From positions 44,333,001 through 44,397,000 of the forward strand of contig JAEOAD010000013.1 of NCBI GenBank assembly GCA_036365145.1: 64,000 nucleotides of DNA, in the 5' to 3' direction. The DNA comes from Orientallactaga sibirica. Taxonomy: Eukaryota; Chordata; Mammalia; Rodentia; Dipodidae. Below the pieces are notes generated by a model. That model made no database searches, was not told the origin of the DNA, and worked only from the letters and a program-made list of their open reading frames with translations. Position 1 is the stretch's first letter. Each line of letters starts with the position of its first letter. Of the stretch, positions 46,859-57,666 are shown in pieces. Position numbers and translations under genes: made by a program.

Positions 46859-47557
46859 CCCACTACATTAAACTTCTTCTATTGACTTAAGACAAATTAA
46901 AAGAAACCATCTTGAGGTATTTTTCCACTTAACTTAAAACTTTCCCGTTTAAGTGGCTCCATTTTACCATCAAGCATTGCGATTTTCTTTCACAATATCC
47001 TTTAAATGGCACACATTTATCATGTCTTCTTCTGAATTCTATTGTAAGCAGAGATATTCACAAGCTGCTCGGAGCACTCATATGCTGTACCCTCCCTTTT
47101 GGAATAGCAACAAGAAAAAGAATGGCAATGTTGTATAAAAGCTACAATCAAAATTCTTTCTTTGGAACTTCAAAAATACTTAAGACTAGCAGGAGTGTTT
47201 TTCTATGTATAAAAAGAAATGCTCAGCCATGAAAGAATTATTAGTATTCTTTCAAAAGCCAATATCAGTCTTGGCAATCTTGTATTTAACACATTTTTAT
47301 TGCATCTCAGAAAAAAAAGAAGTTGCAAAGATTTAATTTCTTAATTTATTTGAAAGAAGAAAATTAAACTATTTCTCATTAACAGAAAGACTATCAGATG
47401 GGCCCAAACTACAGTTGTTGAAAATGAATATATTTTGTAATCAGGTCAATATCATTTTTGTTTTATTACAATTATCTGACACTTTCTGGGTTATGTTTCT
47501 TAGTATCTGTTTGTTAATGACACCAAGTTAATAATAATATTAGCTAACATTTCAATA

Positions 47558-47558
<1 letters not shown>
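46859..47558. other. Repeat-poor stretch
   Basis: About 700 bp of AT-rich sequence without a recognised repeat or coding signal. Confidence 0.55.

Positions 47559-47596
<38 letters not shown>
47559..47596. repeat. (TA)n microsatellite
   Basis: An AT dinucleotide run between the left TSD and the B1 poly(T). Confidence 0.96.
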
Positions 47597-47610
<14 letters not shown>

Positions 47611-47754
47611 GGTTTTTGCGAGGTAGGGTCTCACTCTGGTCCAGGCTGACCTGGAATTCACTATGTAGTCTCAGGGTGGCCTCGAACTCTCGGCGATCCT
47701 CCTACCTCTGCCTCCCGAGTGCTGGGATTAAAGGCGTGCGCCACCACGCCCGGC
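47597..47754 (-). mobile_element. B1 SINE, near consensus, 14-bp TSD
   Basis: A complete antisense body with few differences from the local consensus. TSD TTCAATAATTTATA at 47551-47564 and 47755-47768. Confidence 0.96.
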
Positions 47755-47801
47755 TTCAATAATTTATAAATAAGTCTTTCCATGGTTCAAAATTTTTTGA
47801 A

Positions 47802-47982
47802 GGGTTGGAGAGATGGCTTAGTGGTTAAGGCACTTGCCTGCGAAGCCTAAGGACCTATGTTCAACTCTCCAGATCCCACGTAAGCCAGATGCACAAAGGT
47901 GAGGCAAGAGCACAGTTACACATGCCCACTAGGTGGCACAAGAGCCTGGAGTTCGATTACATTGGCTGAGGCCCTGGCATGC

Positions 47983-48024
<42 letters not shown>

Positions 48025-48025
48025 A
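47802..48025 (+). mobile_element. Dip SINE, long subtype
   Basis: A sense element with CACATGCCCACTAGGTGGC and a (CT)n run at 47988-48020. Confidence 0.94.
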
Positions 48026-48045
48026 ATTTTCTTTTAATTTCTGAA

Positions 48046-48250
48046 GAGGGCTGTTGAGATGGATCAGTGGTTAGGGCTTTTGCCTGCAAAGCCTAACAAC
48101 CTGGGTTCAATGCTCCAGTATTTATGTAAAGCCAGATGCACAAAGTGGCGCATGCATCTTGGAGTTCATTTGCAGTTGCAGAAGTTTCTGTTTTTCTGTC
48201 TGTCTCTATCTCTCCTTGCAAATAAATACAATATTTAATAAAAAAGAAAA
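48046..48250 (+). mobile_element. Dip SINE
   Basis: A full sense element, moderately diverged. Confidence 0.91.
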
Positions 48251-48310
48251 AAATTCTGAAGAAACCATTCACAGTCCTCTCAAGTAAGGTATCTATTTTA
48301 AAATTGGGGG

Positions 48311-48560
48311 GGGTTGGAGAGATGGCTTAGTGGTTAAGGTGCGTGCCTGCGAACCCTAAGAATGCTTGTTCCAATCTCCAGGTCCCACATTTAGCCAGAC
48401 ACAAAAGTGATGCAAGGGCGCAATGTTGCACATGCATACGAGGGGGTGCACACATCTGGAGTTTGTTCACAGTGGCTGAAAAGGCGCTGGCGTGCCCATT
48501 CTCTCTCTGCCTCTTCCTCTCCCTCACTCTCTCTCTCTCAAATAAAAAATAAATAAAAAT
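48311..48560 (+). mobile_element. Dip SINE, long subtype
   Basis: A sense element with the extra GATGCAAGGGCGCAATGTTG segment. Confidence 0.93.
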
Positions 48561-48567
48561 GGGGTTT

Positions 48568-48875
48568 TTTGCATGTGTATCTGTGTGTGCATGGTGTACA
48601 CATGACCGTATGTGTGTTAACACATGTGTGTATGTGCATGCAGAAGCCAGAGGTCAATGTCAAGGGTCTTCCTCAATCACTCTTCCACCTTATTCTTTGA
48701 AGCAGGGTCTCTCCCAGAAGCTTACCAACTAACTAGAACAGCTAGCGGGTGAGCTTCAGGGATTCCAGGCATGCACCACCGTGCACAGCATTGGTGTGGG
48801 TTCTGAGGATCCACACTCAGGTTCTCATGCTTGCACGGCAAGCACTTGACCTACTGAGCCATCTCCTCAGCCCCA
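48568..48875 (-). mobile_element. B4-type SINE
   Basis: TG-rich start, AGAAGCCAGAGGTCAATGTC, a B1-like middle and CACGGCAAGCACTTGACC then CTGAGCCATCTCC. Confidence 0.78.
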
Positions 48876-48954
48876 GTATTCGGTTTTGTAATACTAGTAT
48901 GTTCATAAAAATAGAAAGTCAAGCACAAGATTTCCTCCCTTTTTCCTTCCCCAC

Positions 48955-49112
48955 TTTTTTTTTTGTTGTTGCTTTTTGGGGTAGGGTCTCACTCTAGCCC
49001 AGGCTGACCTGGAATTCACCATGTAGTCTCAGGGTAGACTTGAACTCATGGTGATCCTCCTACCTCTGCCTCCCAAATCCTGGGATTAAAGGCATGCATC
49101 TCCATGCCCAGC
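48955..49112 (-). mobile_element. B1 SINE
   Basis: A complete antisense body. Confidence 0.93.
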
Positions 49113-49119
49113 TCTGCTT

Positions 49120-49263
49120 TTTGTTTTTTTGAGGTAGGGACTCACTCTAGCTTGACTAATCTAGAATTCACTATGTAGTCTCAGGTGGCCTCGAGCTCAC
49201 GGCGATGCTCCTATCTCTGCTTCCCAAGTGCTGGGATTAAAGGTGTGCGCCACCACGCCTGGC
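49120..49263 (-). mobile_element. B1 SINE
   Basis: A complete antisense body with a worn left half. Confidence 0.93.
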
Positions 49264-49297
49264 TCACTTTTTTGTTTTTTAAAGGAGCCATTTAAAA

Positions 49298-49393
49298 AAG
49301 GCTGCACTTGAACTCCTGAGTTCCAACACATCCTTCTGCCTTGGCCTCCCTAATAGCTAATAATAGCTAACTACACACATTTGCCACCAGGCC
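49298..49393 (-). mobile_element. Old 7SL-like monomer
   Basis: CTTGAACTCCTGAGTTCC and GCCTTGGCCTCCC suggest a decayed antisense monomer. Confidence 0.5.
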
Positions 49394-49783
49394 CAATTTT
49401 ATACAATTTCTAATGAAAAACCATGTGACCTGTTATAAAATCGTTTTAGTAATTGCTGTTTGTGAAAAGTGTAAAGATATAACAAGCTACTCTCTGGAGA
49501 TCTGATATTTGTGGGTGTTTTAAGTTTTATTATACAGTTACAGCTGTTTTGACTGCTGGCTGCATTTTAATGGAATCTTCTTTAGACAGGCTCTTCACTT
49601 TGAAGAACAAGAAGCCACAAGACTAATAAAAACCTGATATTTTATAAATTGGCTGTGTGACGCATTATCAGATTATCCACCATTAGCAACGCTAATTTCA
49701 ATTATGACATTAATTGTGCCTAATGTTGCATTCTCAAACACTGATTTAGAATTTGAACAGATAATTTATAACATATTAAAGTG
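49394..49783. other. Unique AT-rich block with TAAT motifs
   Basis: About 390 bp without any repeat signature. It has many homeodomain-type cores (TTATCAGATTATCC, GCTAATTTCAATTATG, CATTAATTGTGCC). It is a candidate conserved non-coding element; that status is inference. Confidence 0.5.
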
Positions 49784-49896
49784 CTAGGTATGGTGGTGTA
49801 TGCTGGTAATCCTTGCACTGGGAAGGCTGAGGCAGGAGGATCAGGAGGTCAAGACATTGTGGGCTACTTAGTAAGACCCTGCCTCAAAAAAAAAAT
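49784..49896 (+). mobile_element. Old B1-like monomer
   Basis: GCTAGGTATGGTGGTGTATG to GACCCTGCCTCAAAAA in sense. Confidence 0.75.
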
Positions 49897-50148
49897 CGGG
49901 GGGCTCATGAGATTGCTTAGTGGTTAAAGCACTTGCCTGCAAAGCCAAAGGATCCTAGTTCAATTCCCCAGGACCCATGTGAACCAGATACATAATATGG
50001 CACATGCGTCTAGAGTTTGTTTGCAGCAGCTGGGGGCCCTGGAGTGTCCATTCTTTCCCCTCTCTCTCTCCCTTTCTCTATCTCTCTGCCTCTTTCTTTC
50101 TGTCAAATACATAGAAATAAAATATTTAAAAAATATTTTTTAAAAAAA
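49897..50148 (+). mobile_element. Dip SINE
   Basis: A full sense element with a slightly altered head (GGGGGCTCATGAGATTGC). Confidence 0.92.
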
Positions 50149-50151
50149 ATC

Positions 50152-50368
50152 ACGGGGTTGGGGAGATAGCGTAGTTGGTAAAGTGCCTGCCTTGCAAGCA
50201 TGATTACCTGAGTTTGATCCCCAGAACCCAGATGTTGCGGTGTGTGTCTATAATTCCAGGGCTGGTAAGGTAGATCTAGGTGGATTCCTGGGACTCAATG
50301 GCTAGTCAGTCTAGCCTACTTGGCAAGTTCCAGGCCAATGAAGGACCCTGTCTCAAAAAAAGACAAAA
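50152..50368 (+). mobile_element. B4-type (ID/B1) SINE, main part
   Basis: ID-type head GGGTTGGGGAGATAGCGTAG, then a B1-like part with GTCTATAATTCCAGGGCTGG and GGACCCTGTCTCAAAAA. Confidence 0.85.
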
Positions 50369-50516
50369 GCTGGGCATAGTGGTGCACTCCTTTAATCCCA
50401 GCACTCAGGAGGCCTCAGAGGTAGGAGGATTGCTGTGAGTTTGAAGCCACCTGAGAGACTACATAGTGAATTCAGGTCAGCCTGGGCTAGAGGGAGACCC
50501 TCAAAAAAAAAAAAAA
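50369..50516 (+). mobile_element. B1 SINE inside a B4
   Basis: A full sense body. The B4 3' part resumes downstream. Confidence 0.93.
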
Positions 50517-50529
50517 GGAAAGAAAAGAA

Positions 50530-50600
50530 AAGATGGACAACACATGAAGGGACAACATCCAAGGTTGTCTTCTAGCATACTAATGCACATAAACTAGAGA
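50530..50600 (+). mobile_element. B4-type SINE, 3' part
   Basis: GGGACAACATCCAAGGTTGT then CTTCTAGC is the usual B4 end. Confidence 0.65.
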
Positions 50601-50605
50601 GTAGG

Positions 50606-50803
50606 AGAGCTGAAGAGATGGCTCAGTGGTTAAAGGCACTTGCTTGCAAAGCTTAATAACCTGGGCTTGGTTCCCCAGTACCCACATAAAGCCAGACGCA
50701 CAAAGTGGCACATGTGTCTGGAGTTCATTTCTTGTGGCATTAGGCACTACTGTGCCCATTCTCTCTGTCTTTGCTTGCAAATAAATAAAATCTTTAAAAA
50801 AAA
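50606..50803 (+). mobile_element. Dip SINE
   Basis: A full sense element of the CTTGCAAATAAATAAAA tail type. Confidence 0.92.
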
Positions 50804-50813
50804 TGAGTGAATG

Positions 50814-51026
50814 GGGCTGGAGAAATGGTTCAGCAGTTAAGGCTCTCACCTTCAAGCCCAAGGATCCAAGTTTGATTCCCCAGTACCCACATAAAGCCAG
50901 ATGCACTAGGTGGCGCATGCGTCTGGAGTTGGTTTGCAGTGGCTAGAGGCCCTGGTGTGCCCATTCTCTTTCTTTCTGCATCTCTTTCTCTCTATCAAAT
51001 AAATAAATAAAATAATTTTTTAAAAA
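50814..51026 (+). mobile_element. Dip SINE
   Basis: A full sense element. AAAATGAGTGAATG lies left and AAAATGAGTGTATG lies right of the next B1. Confidence 0.93.
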
Positions 51027-51029
51027 TGA

Positions 51030-51188
51030 GAGCTGGACGTGGTGGTGCATGCCTTTAAAGTCAGCACTTGGGAAGCAGAGATAGGAGAATTGCCCTGAGT
51101 TTGAGGCCAGCCCCAGACTACAGTGAATTCCAGGTCAGCCTAGGCTAGGGCAAGAACCTACCTAGAAAAACATAAAACAAACCAAAAA
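51030..51188 (+). mobile_element. B1 SINE
   Basis: A sense body with moderate divergence. Confidence 0.92.
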
Positions 51189-51244
51189 AATGAGTGTATG
51201 AAAATGCCTATCAGCACATACTTATACAGTGTGAAAAAATTATT

Positions 51245-52107
51245 TAGGGAGACTTCTGGTTAAGATGGAAGTGTACTAGCCACACCAAAGCAGCCGTGTT
51301 TGGTGGGCTGATAAGCAGAAAAATAGCAAAATACACTTTTTACCAAAAAGTGAAGTTGTATAAAGAATTATCAAACTCAGCAGAGAAGCAGGAGAGACCC
51401 AGAGCTTCTAGCAACCACACAAGCAGCCAGAATGGTTCTTTCCACTGAGCGGGCAGTCCCTGTCTGGGAACTTGCCCAGCCCTGCCTGAGCCACAGGAGC
51501 AGAAGCCAGTTGAAGGGATTTTTCCACTCACATCAGCCTCCTTGCAAAGTCAAGAAACCTGAAGGAGAAGATGGCAGGGGCCAGCTAAACAGCTGTTGAC
51601 GTAGAAGACAAACAGGACCAGCTGAGAAGCTATGTTACATTCCAGGCACCCTGTACAGCATCCCTTCCCTTAGCCTTCAGTGCTGTGAATCATTGAAGAA
51701 CCACTCCCTCCTCCCTCCCCCCACCAGACACACAGCCTCCACATAGCCAATCAGAACAGCAAATCCAGGGACCCAACCAAGACATTTGGAACACCATGAA
51801 GAGATGAAACATAATAATTCAGGGTATAACAGGAGAAGAATTTCACTCCAAAGGCATAGTTGGTATTTTCAATAACATTCTAGAAGAACATTTCCCTCAA
51901 ATAGGGAAAGTGATGCCAATACAGATACAGAAGCCTTTAGAGCACCAAAAAGACAAAACCAGGAAACAACTTCTTCTTGCCATGTTATAATTAAACTACT
52001 AAACACACAAACCAAAGAGAATATATTGAAAGCAGTTAGAGAGAAACATCAGATCACATACAAAGGCAAGTACATCAGGGTAGCAGCAGATTACTCAAGA
52101 CAAACTT
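51245..52107 (+). mobile_element. L1 5' region (defective L1)
   Basis: GACTTCTGGTTAAGATGG looks like the start of an L1 5' UTR. Downstream text (GCAGTTAGAGAGAAACATC and CAAAGGCAAGTACATCAGG) fits L1-derived sequence. No ORF1 frame is visible. It is the first piece of the L1 that runs on to 55999. Confidence 0.6.
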
Positions 52108-52263
52108 TTTTGTTTGTTTGTTTGTTTTTCGAGGTAGGGTTTCACTCTAGTCCAGGCTGACCTGGAATTCACTATGTATTCATTCAGGGTGGCCTCGAAC
52201 TCACGGTGATCCTCCTACCTCTGCCTGAGTGCTAGGACTAAAGGCGTGCGCCAACATGCCCAG
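52108..52263 (-). mobile_element. B1 SINE in L1
   Basis: A complete antisense body with a (TTTG)n tail; CAAACTTTT and AAAACTTTT flank it. Confidence 0.93.
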
Positions 52264-52282
52264 CAACACAAAACTTTTAAAG

Positions 52283-52483
52283 CTAGTTAAGCTAGTTAAG
52301 GTTCTCCCTTGTGAAGCCGAAGGACCCAGGTTCAATTCCCCAGTATCCACGTAAGCCAGATGCACAAGGTGGCACATGCATCTGGAGTTTGTTTGCAGTG
52401 GCTGGAGGCCCTGGCATGCCCATTCTCTCTCTCTCTCTGCCTCTTTCTCTCTCAAATAAATAAAATATTAAAAAAAAAAAGAA
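52283..52483 (+). mobile_element. Dip SINE in L1, head clipped
   Basis: The head is lost and AGCTAGTTA is repeated just before it; the rest is intact. Confidence 0.92.
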
Positions 52484-52486
52484 ATT

Positions 52487-52666
52487 AGAGCTGGGTATAG
52501 TGGTGCACATCTTTAATCCCAGCATGTGGGAGCCAGAGTAGGAAGATCACTGTGAGTTCAAAGCCACCCTGAGACTACATAGTGAATTCCAGGTCAGCCT
52601 GGGCTAGATGGAGACACTACCTTGAAAAACCAAAATAAATCTAAATAAATAAAAAACCAAACAAAA
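52487..52666 (+). mobile_element. B1 SINE in L1
   Basis: A sense body with a long AAATAA/CCAAAC tail. Confidence 0.92.
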
Positions 52667-52822
52667 ATAAAGTTCACTTTAAGGTCTTGGAAAAAGAAGA
52701 ATAAGATAAACAAAAAAATCAGTAGATGGGAAGAAATAATAAATATTAGAGCAGAAATTAATGAAATAGAGTCCAAAAAATACAAAGAATCAATGAAATA
52801 ATTGGTTCCTTAAAAGTATAAA
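52667..52822 (+). mobile_element. L1 ORF2 remnant, linker region
   Basis: GCAGAAATTAATGAAATAGA is a typical L1 ORF2 string upstream of the reverse transcriptase domain. No open frame remains. Confidence 0.8.
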
Positions 52823-52825
52823 CAA

Positions 52826-53042
52826 GGGCTGGAGAGATGGCTTAGCAGTTAAGCGCTTGCCTGTGAAGCCTAAGGACCCTGGCTCAAGGCTCAATTCCCC
52901 AGGACCCACATAAGCCAGATGCACAAGGTGGCGCATGCATCTGGAGTTTGTTTGTAGTGGCTGGAGGCCCTGGTGTGCCCATTCTCTCTCTCTCTCTCCC
53001 TTGCTTTGTCTCAAATAAATAAAAATTAAAAATTAAAATAAA
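52826..53042 (+). mobile_element. Dip SINE in L1
   Basis: A full sense element splitting the L1 between GTATAAACA-type flanks. Confidence 0.94.
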
Positions 53043-53607
53043 AGGATAAACAAGAATGATAAACCCTTAGCAAATCTGACCAAAAGAAAGGGAGAAAAGA
53101 CACAAATCAATAAAATTAGAGATGAAAAAGGCACCATTACAACAGATACCAGAGAAATTAAGAAAATCATGAGGAAGAACATATACTCCACTAAGTATGA
53201 AAATGTGAAAGAAATGGATGATTTCCTTGATTTATATGACTTACCAAAAGTAAATCAAGATGAAATAAACCATTTAAACAGCTATAACAAGCACAGAGGT
53301 CAAAACAGTTGTAAAATATTTCCCAACTAAAAAAGTCCAGGCCCAAGTGGATTCACAGGTGAATTTTACCAGACCTTCACGGAAGAACTAACACCAATGC
53401 TTCTGAACCTTTTCTATAAAATAGGAAAGGAAGGAATCCTGCCAAACTCCTTCTATGAAGCCAGCATCACCCTGATACCAAAACCAGACAAAGATAGAAC
53501 AAAAAAAGAAAATTATAGACCAATCTCCCTCATGAACATAGATGCAAAAATTCTCAACAAAATACTGGCAAACAGAATACAAGAATATATTAAGAAGGTC
53601 ATTCACA
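53043..53607 (+). pseudogene. L1 ORF2 remnant, start of reverse transcriptase
   Basis: L1 ORF2 encodes endonuclease and reverse transcriptase. An open part at 53397-53607 shows [20 protein letters not shown] and [20 protein letters not shown], the well-known beginning of the L1 RT domain. The upstream part ([16 protein letters not shown]) is out of frame, and a B1 interrupts the domain at 53608. Confidence 0.93.
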
Positions 53608-53823
53608 GGCCAGGCGTGGTGGTGCATACCTTTAATCCCAGCACTCGGGAGGCAGAGGTAGGAGGATCGACGTGAGTTCAAGGCCACCCTGAGACTATAT
53701 AGTGAATTACAGGTCAGCCTGAGCTAGAGTGAAACACTACCTCGGAAAACCAAAAATAAATAAATAAATAAAATAATAATATGAATAAATAAATTAAATA
53801 AATAATAAAATAAATTTTAAAAA
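53608..53823 (+). mobile_element. B1 SINE in L1 with 14-bp TSD
   Basis: A sense body with an AAAT-rich tail. TSD AAGAAGGTCATTCA at 53592-53605 and 53824-53837. Confidence 0.95.
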
Positions 53824-53945
53824 AAGAAGGTCATTCATCCCAACCAAGTAAGCTTTATCCCAGAGATTCAGGGATGGTTCAACATACACACATCAATATA
53901 CGTAATACACTATATAAATGGACTGAAGGACAAAAATTACATAAT
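53824..53945 (+). pseudogene. L1 ORF2 remnant
   Basis: GCTTTATCCCAGAGATTCAG then GGATGGTTCAACATAC is the next segment of the RT domain, with frame breaks. Confidence 0.85.
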
Positions 53946-53946
53946 A

Positions 53947-54096
53947 AGCTGGCCATGGTGGCGCACATCTTTAATCCCAGCACTCGGGAGGCAGAGGTAG
54001 GAGGATTGCCATGAGTTTGAGGCCACCCTGAGACTACATGACTACATAGTGAATTCCAGGTCAGCTGGACTACAATGAGACCTTACCTCAAAAAAC

Positions 54097-54128
<32 letters not shown>
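53947..54128 (+). mobile_element. B1 SINE in L1
   Basis: A sense body with GACTACAT doubled and a poly(A) of about 30. Confidence 0.93.
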
Positions 54129-54129
<1 letters not shown>

Positions 54130-54132
<3 letters not shown>

Positions 54133-54298
54133 CGGGTGTGGTGGCGCACGCCTTTAATCCCAGCACTCAGGAGGCAGAGGTAGGAGAATTGCCGTGGGTT
54201 CAAGGCCACCCTGAGACTACATAGTAAATTCTAAATTCCAGGTCAGCCTGAGCTAGAGTGAGACCCTACCTCGAAAAAAAAAAAAAAAAAAAAAAAAA
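54130..54298 (+). mobile_element. B1 SINE in L1
   Basis: A second sense B1 inserted in the A tail of the first; ACATAATA flanks the pair. Confidence 0.93.
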
Positions 54299-55032
54299 GC
54301 AACTAAAAAAAACCACATAATAGATACAGAAAAAGTCATTTGACAAAAATCAATATCCCTTCATGGTAAAAGTCCTAAAGAAATGGGGAATAGAAGAAGG
54401 AACACATCTCACCATAATAAAGGCTATTTATGACAAACCTATAGCCAACATAATACTAAATGAGGAAAAACTTGAAGCTTTTCCACTAAAATCAGGAACA
54501 AGACAAATGTGTCCACTGTCCCCATTCTTATTTAATATAGTACTGGAAGTCTTTGCTGTAGCAATAAGGCAAGAGATGCACATAAAAGGAATACAATTTG
54601 GAAAGGAAGAGATCAAGTTATCATTATTTGCAGATAATATGATTCTATACATAAAAGACCCTAAAGACTCTACCAGCAAACTGGTAGCGTTGATAATCAC
54701 TTTTAGCAATGTAGCAGGATACAAAATAAACACATAGAAATCAGTACCTTTCCAATATACCAACAACAAATATGCTGGGGATGAAATTATGGAATAACTC
54801 CCATTCACAATTGCCTCAAAAAAATAAAGTACTTTGGAATAAACCCAACCAAGGAAGTGAAGGATCTCAACAATGACAACTTTAAAACACAAGAGCGAAA
54901 TTGCAGAAGACACTAGGAAATGGAAAGACATCCCATGTTCTTGGATTGGAAGAACCAATATTGTGAAAACGTCAATCATACCAAAAGCAATCTATACATT
55001 TAATGCAATCCCCATCAAAATTCTAATGGCAT
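54299..55032 (+). pseudogene. L1 ORF2 remnant, RT catalytic region
   Basis: An open part at 54363-54737 holds [36 protein letters not shown] and [15 protein letters not shown]. The catalytic FADD of L1 RT is FADN here (AAT at 54636-54638) and the RQG before CPLSP is RQM, so the enzyme would be inactive. Further stops follow after 54737. Confidence 0.94.
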
Positions 55033-55271
55033 GGGCTGGAGAGATGGATTAGTGGTTAAGCACTTGCGTGTGAAGCCTAAGGACTCCAGTTGGAGTCTCC
55101 ATTCCCCAGTACCCATGTAAATCAGATGCGTAAGGTGGCACATGCATCTGGAATGTGTTTGCAGGGCTGGAGGCCCTGATGAGCCCATCTTTTTCTCTCT
55201 CTCTGCCTCTTTCTGTCTCTCTGCCTCTCTCTCTCTCTCTCTCTGTTGCTCTCAAATAAATAAATAAAAAT
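55033..55271 (+). mobile_element. Dip SINE in L1 with 15-bp TSD
   Basis: A full sense element. TSD AAATTCTAATGGCAT at 55018-55032 and 55272-55286. Confidence 0.95.
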
Positions 55272-55999
55272 AAATTCTAATGGCATTGTTCATGGAAATA
55301 GAAAAAAAATCCTAAAATTTATTTGGAAGCACAAAAAGCCTTGAATAGCCAAAACAATTTTGAGCCACAGAAATAAGGCTGGCACTGTCACCATACCTGA
55401 TTTTAAGCTATATTACAGAGCCATAGTAACAAAAACAGCATGGTACTGGCACAAAGACAGACATGTAGATCAATTGAACAGAAGACACAGATGTAAATCC
55501 AGGCAACAACAGCCATATGATTTTTAACAAAAATGCCAAAAATATTCACTGGAGAAAAGACAGCCTCTTTAACAATCGGTGCTGGGAAAACTGGATATCT
55601 ATATATAGAAGGATGAAAATAGATCCTTATCTCTCTCCATGTACAAGGATCAAGTCCAAATGGATCAAAGACCTTAATATCAGACTGGAACCTCTGAAAA
55701 TGCTAGAGGAAAATGTAGAGGAAACCCTTCAACATATTGGCATAGGCAACAACTTTCTGAATATAATCCTAGTTGCTCAGAAAATAAAACCACTAACCAA
55801 CCATTGAGTTCTCATGGAATTAAAAAAGCTTTGTACAGCAAAGGCCACTGTGAATAGAGCAAAGAGGCAATTTCCAGAACGGGAGAAAATCTTTGCCACC
55901 TATACATCTGACAGAGGGTTAATATCTAGGATATACAAAGAACTCACAAAACTAAATAATAAGAAATTAAACAACCCAACTAAAAAATGGGCTAAGGCA
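55272..55999 (+). pseudogene. L1 ORF2 remnant, C-terminal part
   Basis: Frames at 55517-55807 and 55814-55996 show KIDPYLSPCTRIKSKWIKDL and [20 protein letters not shown] then NNPTKKWAK, in L1 order. The match stops at WAK; the Cys-rich end, 3' UTR and poly(A) are absent. Confidence 0.92.
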
Positions 56000-56158
56000 A
56001 GCCGGGCTTGGTGGCGCACGCCTTTAATCCCAGCACTTGGGAGGCAGAGGTAGGAAGATCGCCGTGAGTTTGAGGCCACCCTGAGACTACATAGTAAATT
56101 CCAGGTCAGCCTGGGCCAGAGTGAGACCCTACCTCGAAAAACAACAACAAAAAAAAGA
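56000..56158 (+). mobile_element. B1 SINE at the truncated L1 end
   Basis: A full sense body starts right after the L1 text. No L1 sequence follows it. Confidence 0.94.
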
Positions 56159-56251
56159 TGTCTTGATTGTTCTTTTAAAGGACATTTTTCTTACCAGAGA
56201 ATTTGAACTTCCTTTCTTAAGTTTTAGACACTACTAGTATTTGCTTTTTTT

Positions 56252-56418
56252 GTTTGCTTGTTTGTCTTTTGTTTTGTTTTTTCAAGGTAGGGTCTCACTC
56301 TAGCTCAGGCTGACCTGGAATTCACTATGTAGTCTCAGGGTGGCCTCAAACTCACAGCGATCCTCCTACCTCTGCCTCTGAGTGCTGGGATTAAAGGCGT
56401 GTGCCACCATGCCTGGCT
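56252..56418 (-). mobile_element. B1 SINE
   Basis: A complete antisense body. Confidence 0.94.
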
Positions 56419-56479
56419 CAGTATTTCCTTTATTATGAATTTTCTGTTATTCCCTCATTATATTAGGCTGCTTTTTTTG

Positions 56480-56572
56480 TATGTTTGAGAAGCATCTTAT
56501 TATATTGTTCAGGCTGTCCTTGAACTCAGTCTTCTTACCTCATCTTCCCAAGTTGTTGGGTGATTGCTGGTC
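56480..56572 (-). mobile_element. Old B1-like monomer
   Basis: TTGTTCAGGCTGTCCTTGAA and CTTCCCAAGTTGTTGGG suggest a decayed antisense unit. Confidence 0.55.
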
Positions 56573-56612
56573 TTTTTCAATTGATTTGTGATAGCTCTTT
56601 AAGAAAATTATG

Positions 56613-56765
56613 TTGCTGGGCATGGTGGTGCACACCTTTAATTTCAGCACTCAGGAGTCTGAAGTAGGAGGATTGCTGTGAGGTTGAGGCCAGCCTGGGA
56701 CTACAAAGTGAATTCCCGATCAGCCTGGGCTACAGTGAAACCCTACCTTGAAAAAAAAAAAAACA
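56613..56765 (+). mobile_element. B1 SINE
   Basis: A sense body with moderate divergence. Confidence 0.92.
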
Positions 56766-56888
56766 AGAAAAAAATTTATGTCCATGTGACTTGTTTTGCC
56801 AAATTTCCTCAGCTTTTCATTTTTCCTTTGTTTATACATGTTTATCAAATATACAGAATTAAAAATTTTTTATGTGGTTAAATCTACC

Positions 56889-57135
56889 TATTTTATTTAT
56901 TTATTATTATTTTTTGTGAGAGAGAGAGGGAACAACAGAGAGAGGGAGTGAGAAAGAGAGAGCGCAAGAGAGAATTGGCATGCCAGGGCCTCTAGTCACT
57001 GCAACCGATGTGCACGCCACTTTGTGTGCATGTGTCAACTTGTGTATCTGGCTTACATGGGTTCTGGGGAATCAAACCTGCGTCCTTAGGCTTTGCATGC
57101 AATCTCCTTAACTGCTAAGCCATCTCTCCAGCCCC
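56889..57135 (-). mobile_element. Dip SINE, long subtype, deletion
   Basis: An antisense element with TTTGTGTGCATGTGTCAAC and a loss around AACTCCAGA. Confidence 0.92.
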
Positions 57136-57189
57136 TAGTTTTATATGTTTTGATTTTGATTTTTGTATTTCAATAACATTTAAAATGTT

Positions 57190-57342
57190 GGTTTTTTTTC
57201 TTTTTTTTTTTTTTTTGGTTTTTCAAGGTAGGGTCTCACTCTGGCCCAGGCTGACCTGGAATTAACTATGTAGTCTCAGGGTGGCCTCGAACTCTCTGCC
57301 TCCCGAGTGCTGGGATTAAAGGCGTGCGCCACCGCGCCCGGC
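57190..57342 (-). mobile_element. B1 SINE, internally deleted
   Basis: GGCGATCCTCCTACC is missing (reads CGAACTCTCTGCCTCC). Confidence 0.93.
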
Positions 57343-57430
57343 TTTTCCTGTTTTATGATATCTTTAATCCTCTTGGGACAAACAGTAAGTTAGGAATCAC
57401 ATTCAACTTTTTCTACATGACTATCCATTT

Positions 57431-57432
<2 letters not shown>

Positions 57433-57473
<41 letters not shown>

Positions 57474-57612
57474 TTTGGTTTTTTTCAAGGTAGGGTCTCT
57501 AGCCCAGGCTGACCTGGAATTCACTATGTAGTCTCAGGGTGACCTTGAACTCATGGTGATCCTCCTACCTCTGCCTCCAGAGTGCTGGGATTAAAGGTGT
57601 GCCACCATGCAC
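57433..57612 (-). mobile_element. B1 SINE with (TTTA)n and 15-bp TSD
   Basis: A (TTTA)n run to 57476 then an antisense body. TSD TGACTATCCATTTTT at 57418-57432 and 57613-57627. Confidence 0.95.
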
Positions 57613-57666
57613 TGACTATCCATTTTTCTAACACAAGTTAGTGTGTATGGGCATTGCAAAACAATA

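Noticed and set aside
53397..53675. L1 RT frame as an active retrotransposon
   Set aside because: A B1 interrupts the domain, the catalytic motif downstream is FADN and the 3' end is missing.
54428..54979. 183-codon minus-strand frame
   Set aside because: It is the antisense shadow of the L1 reverse transcriptase segment.
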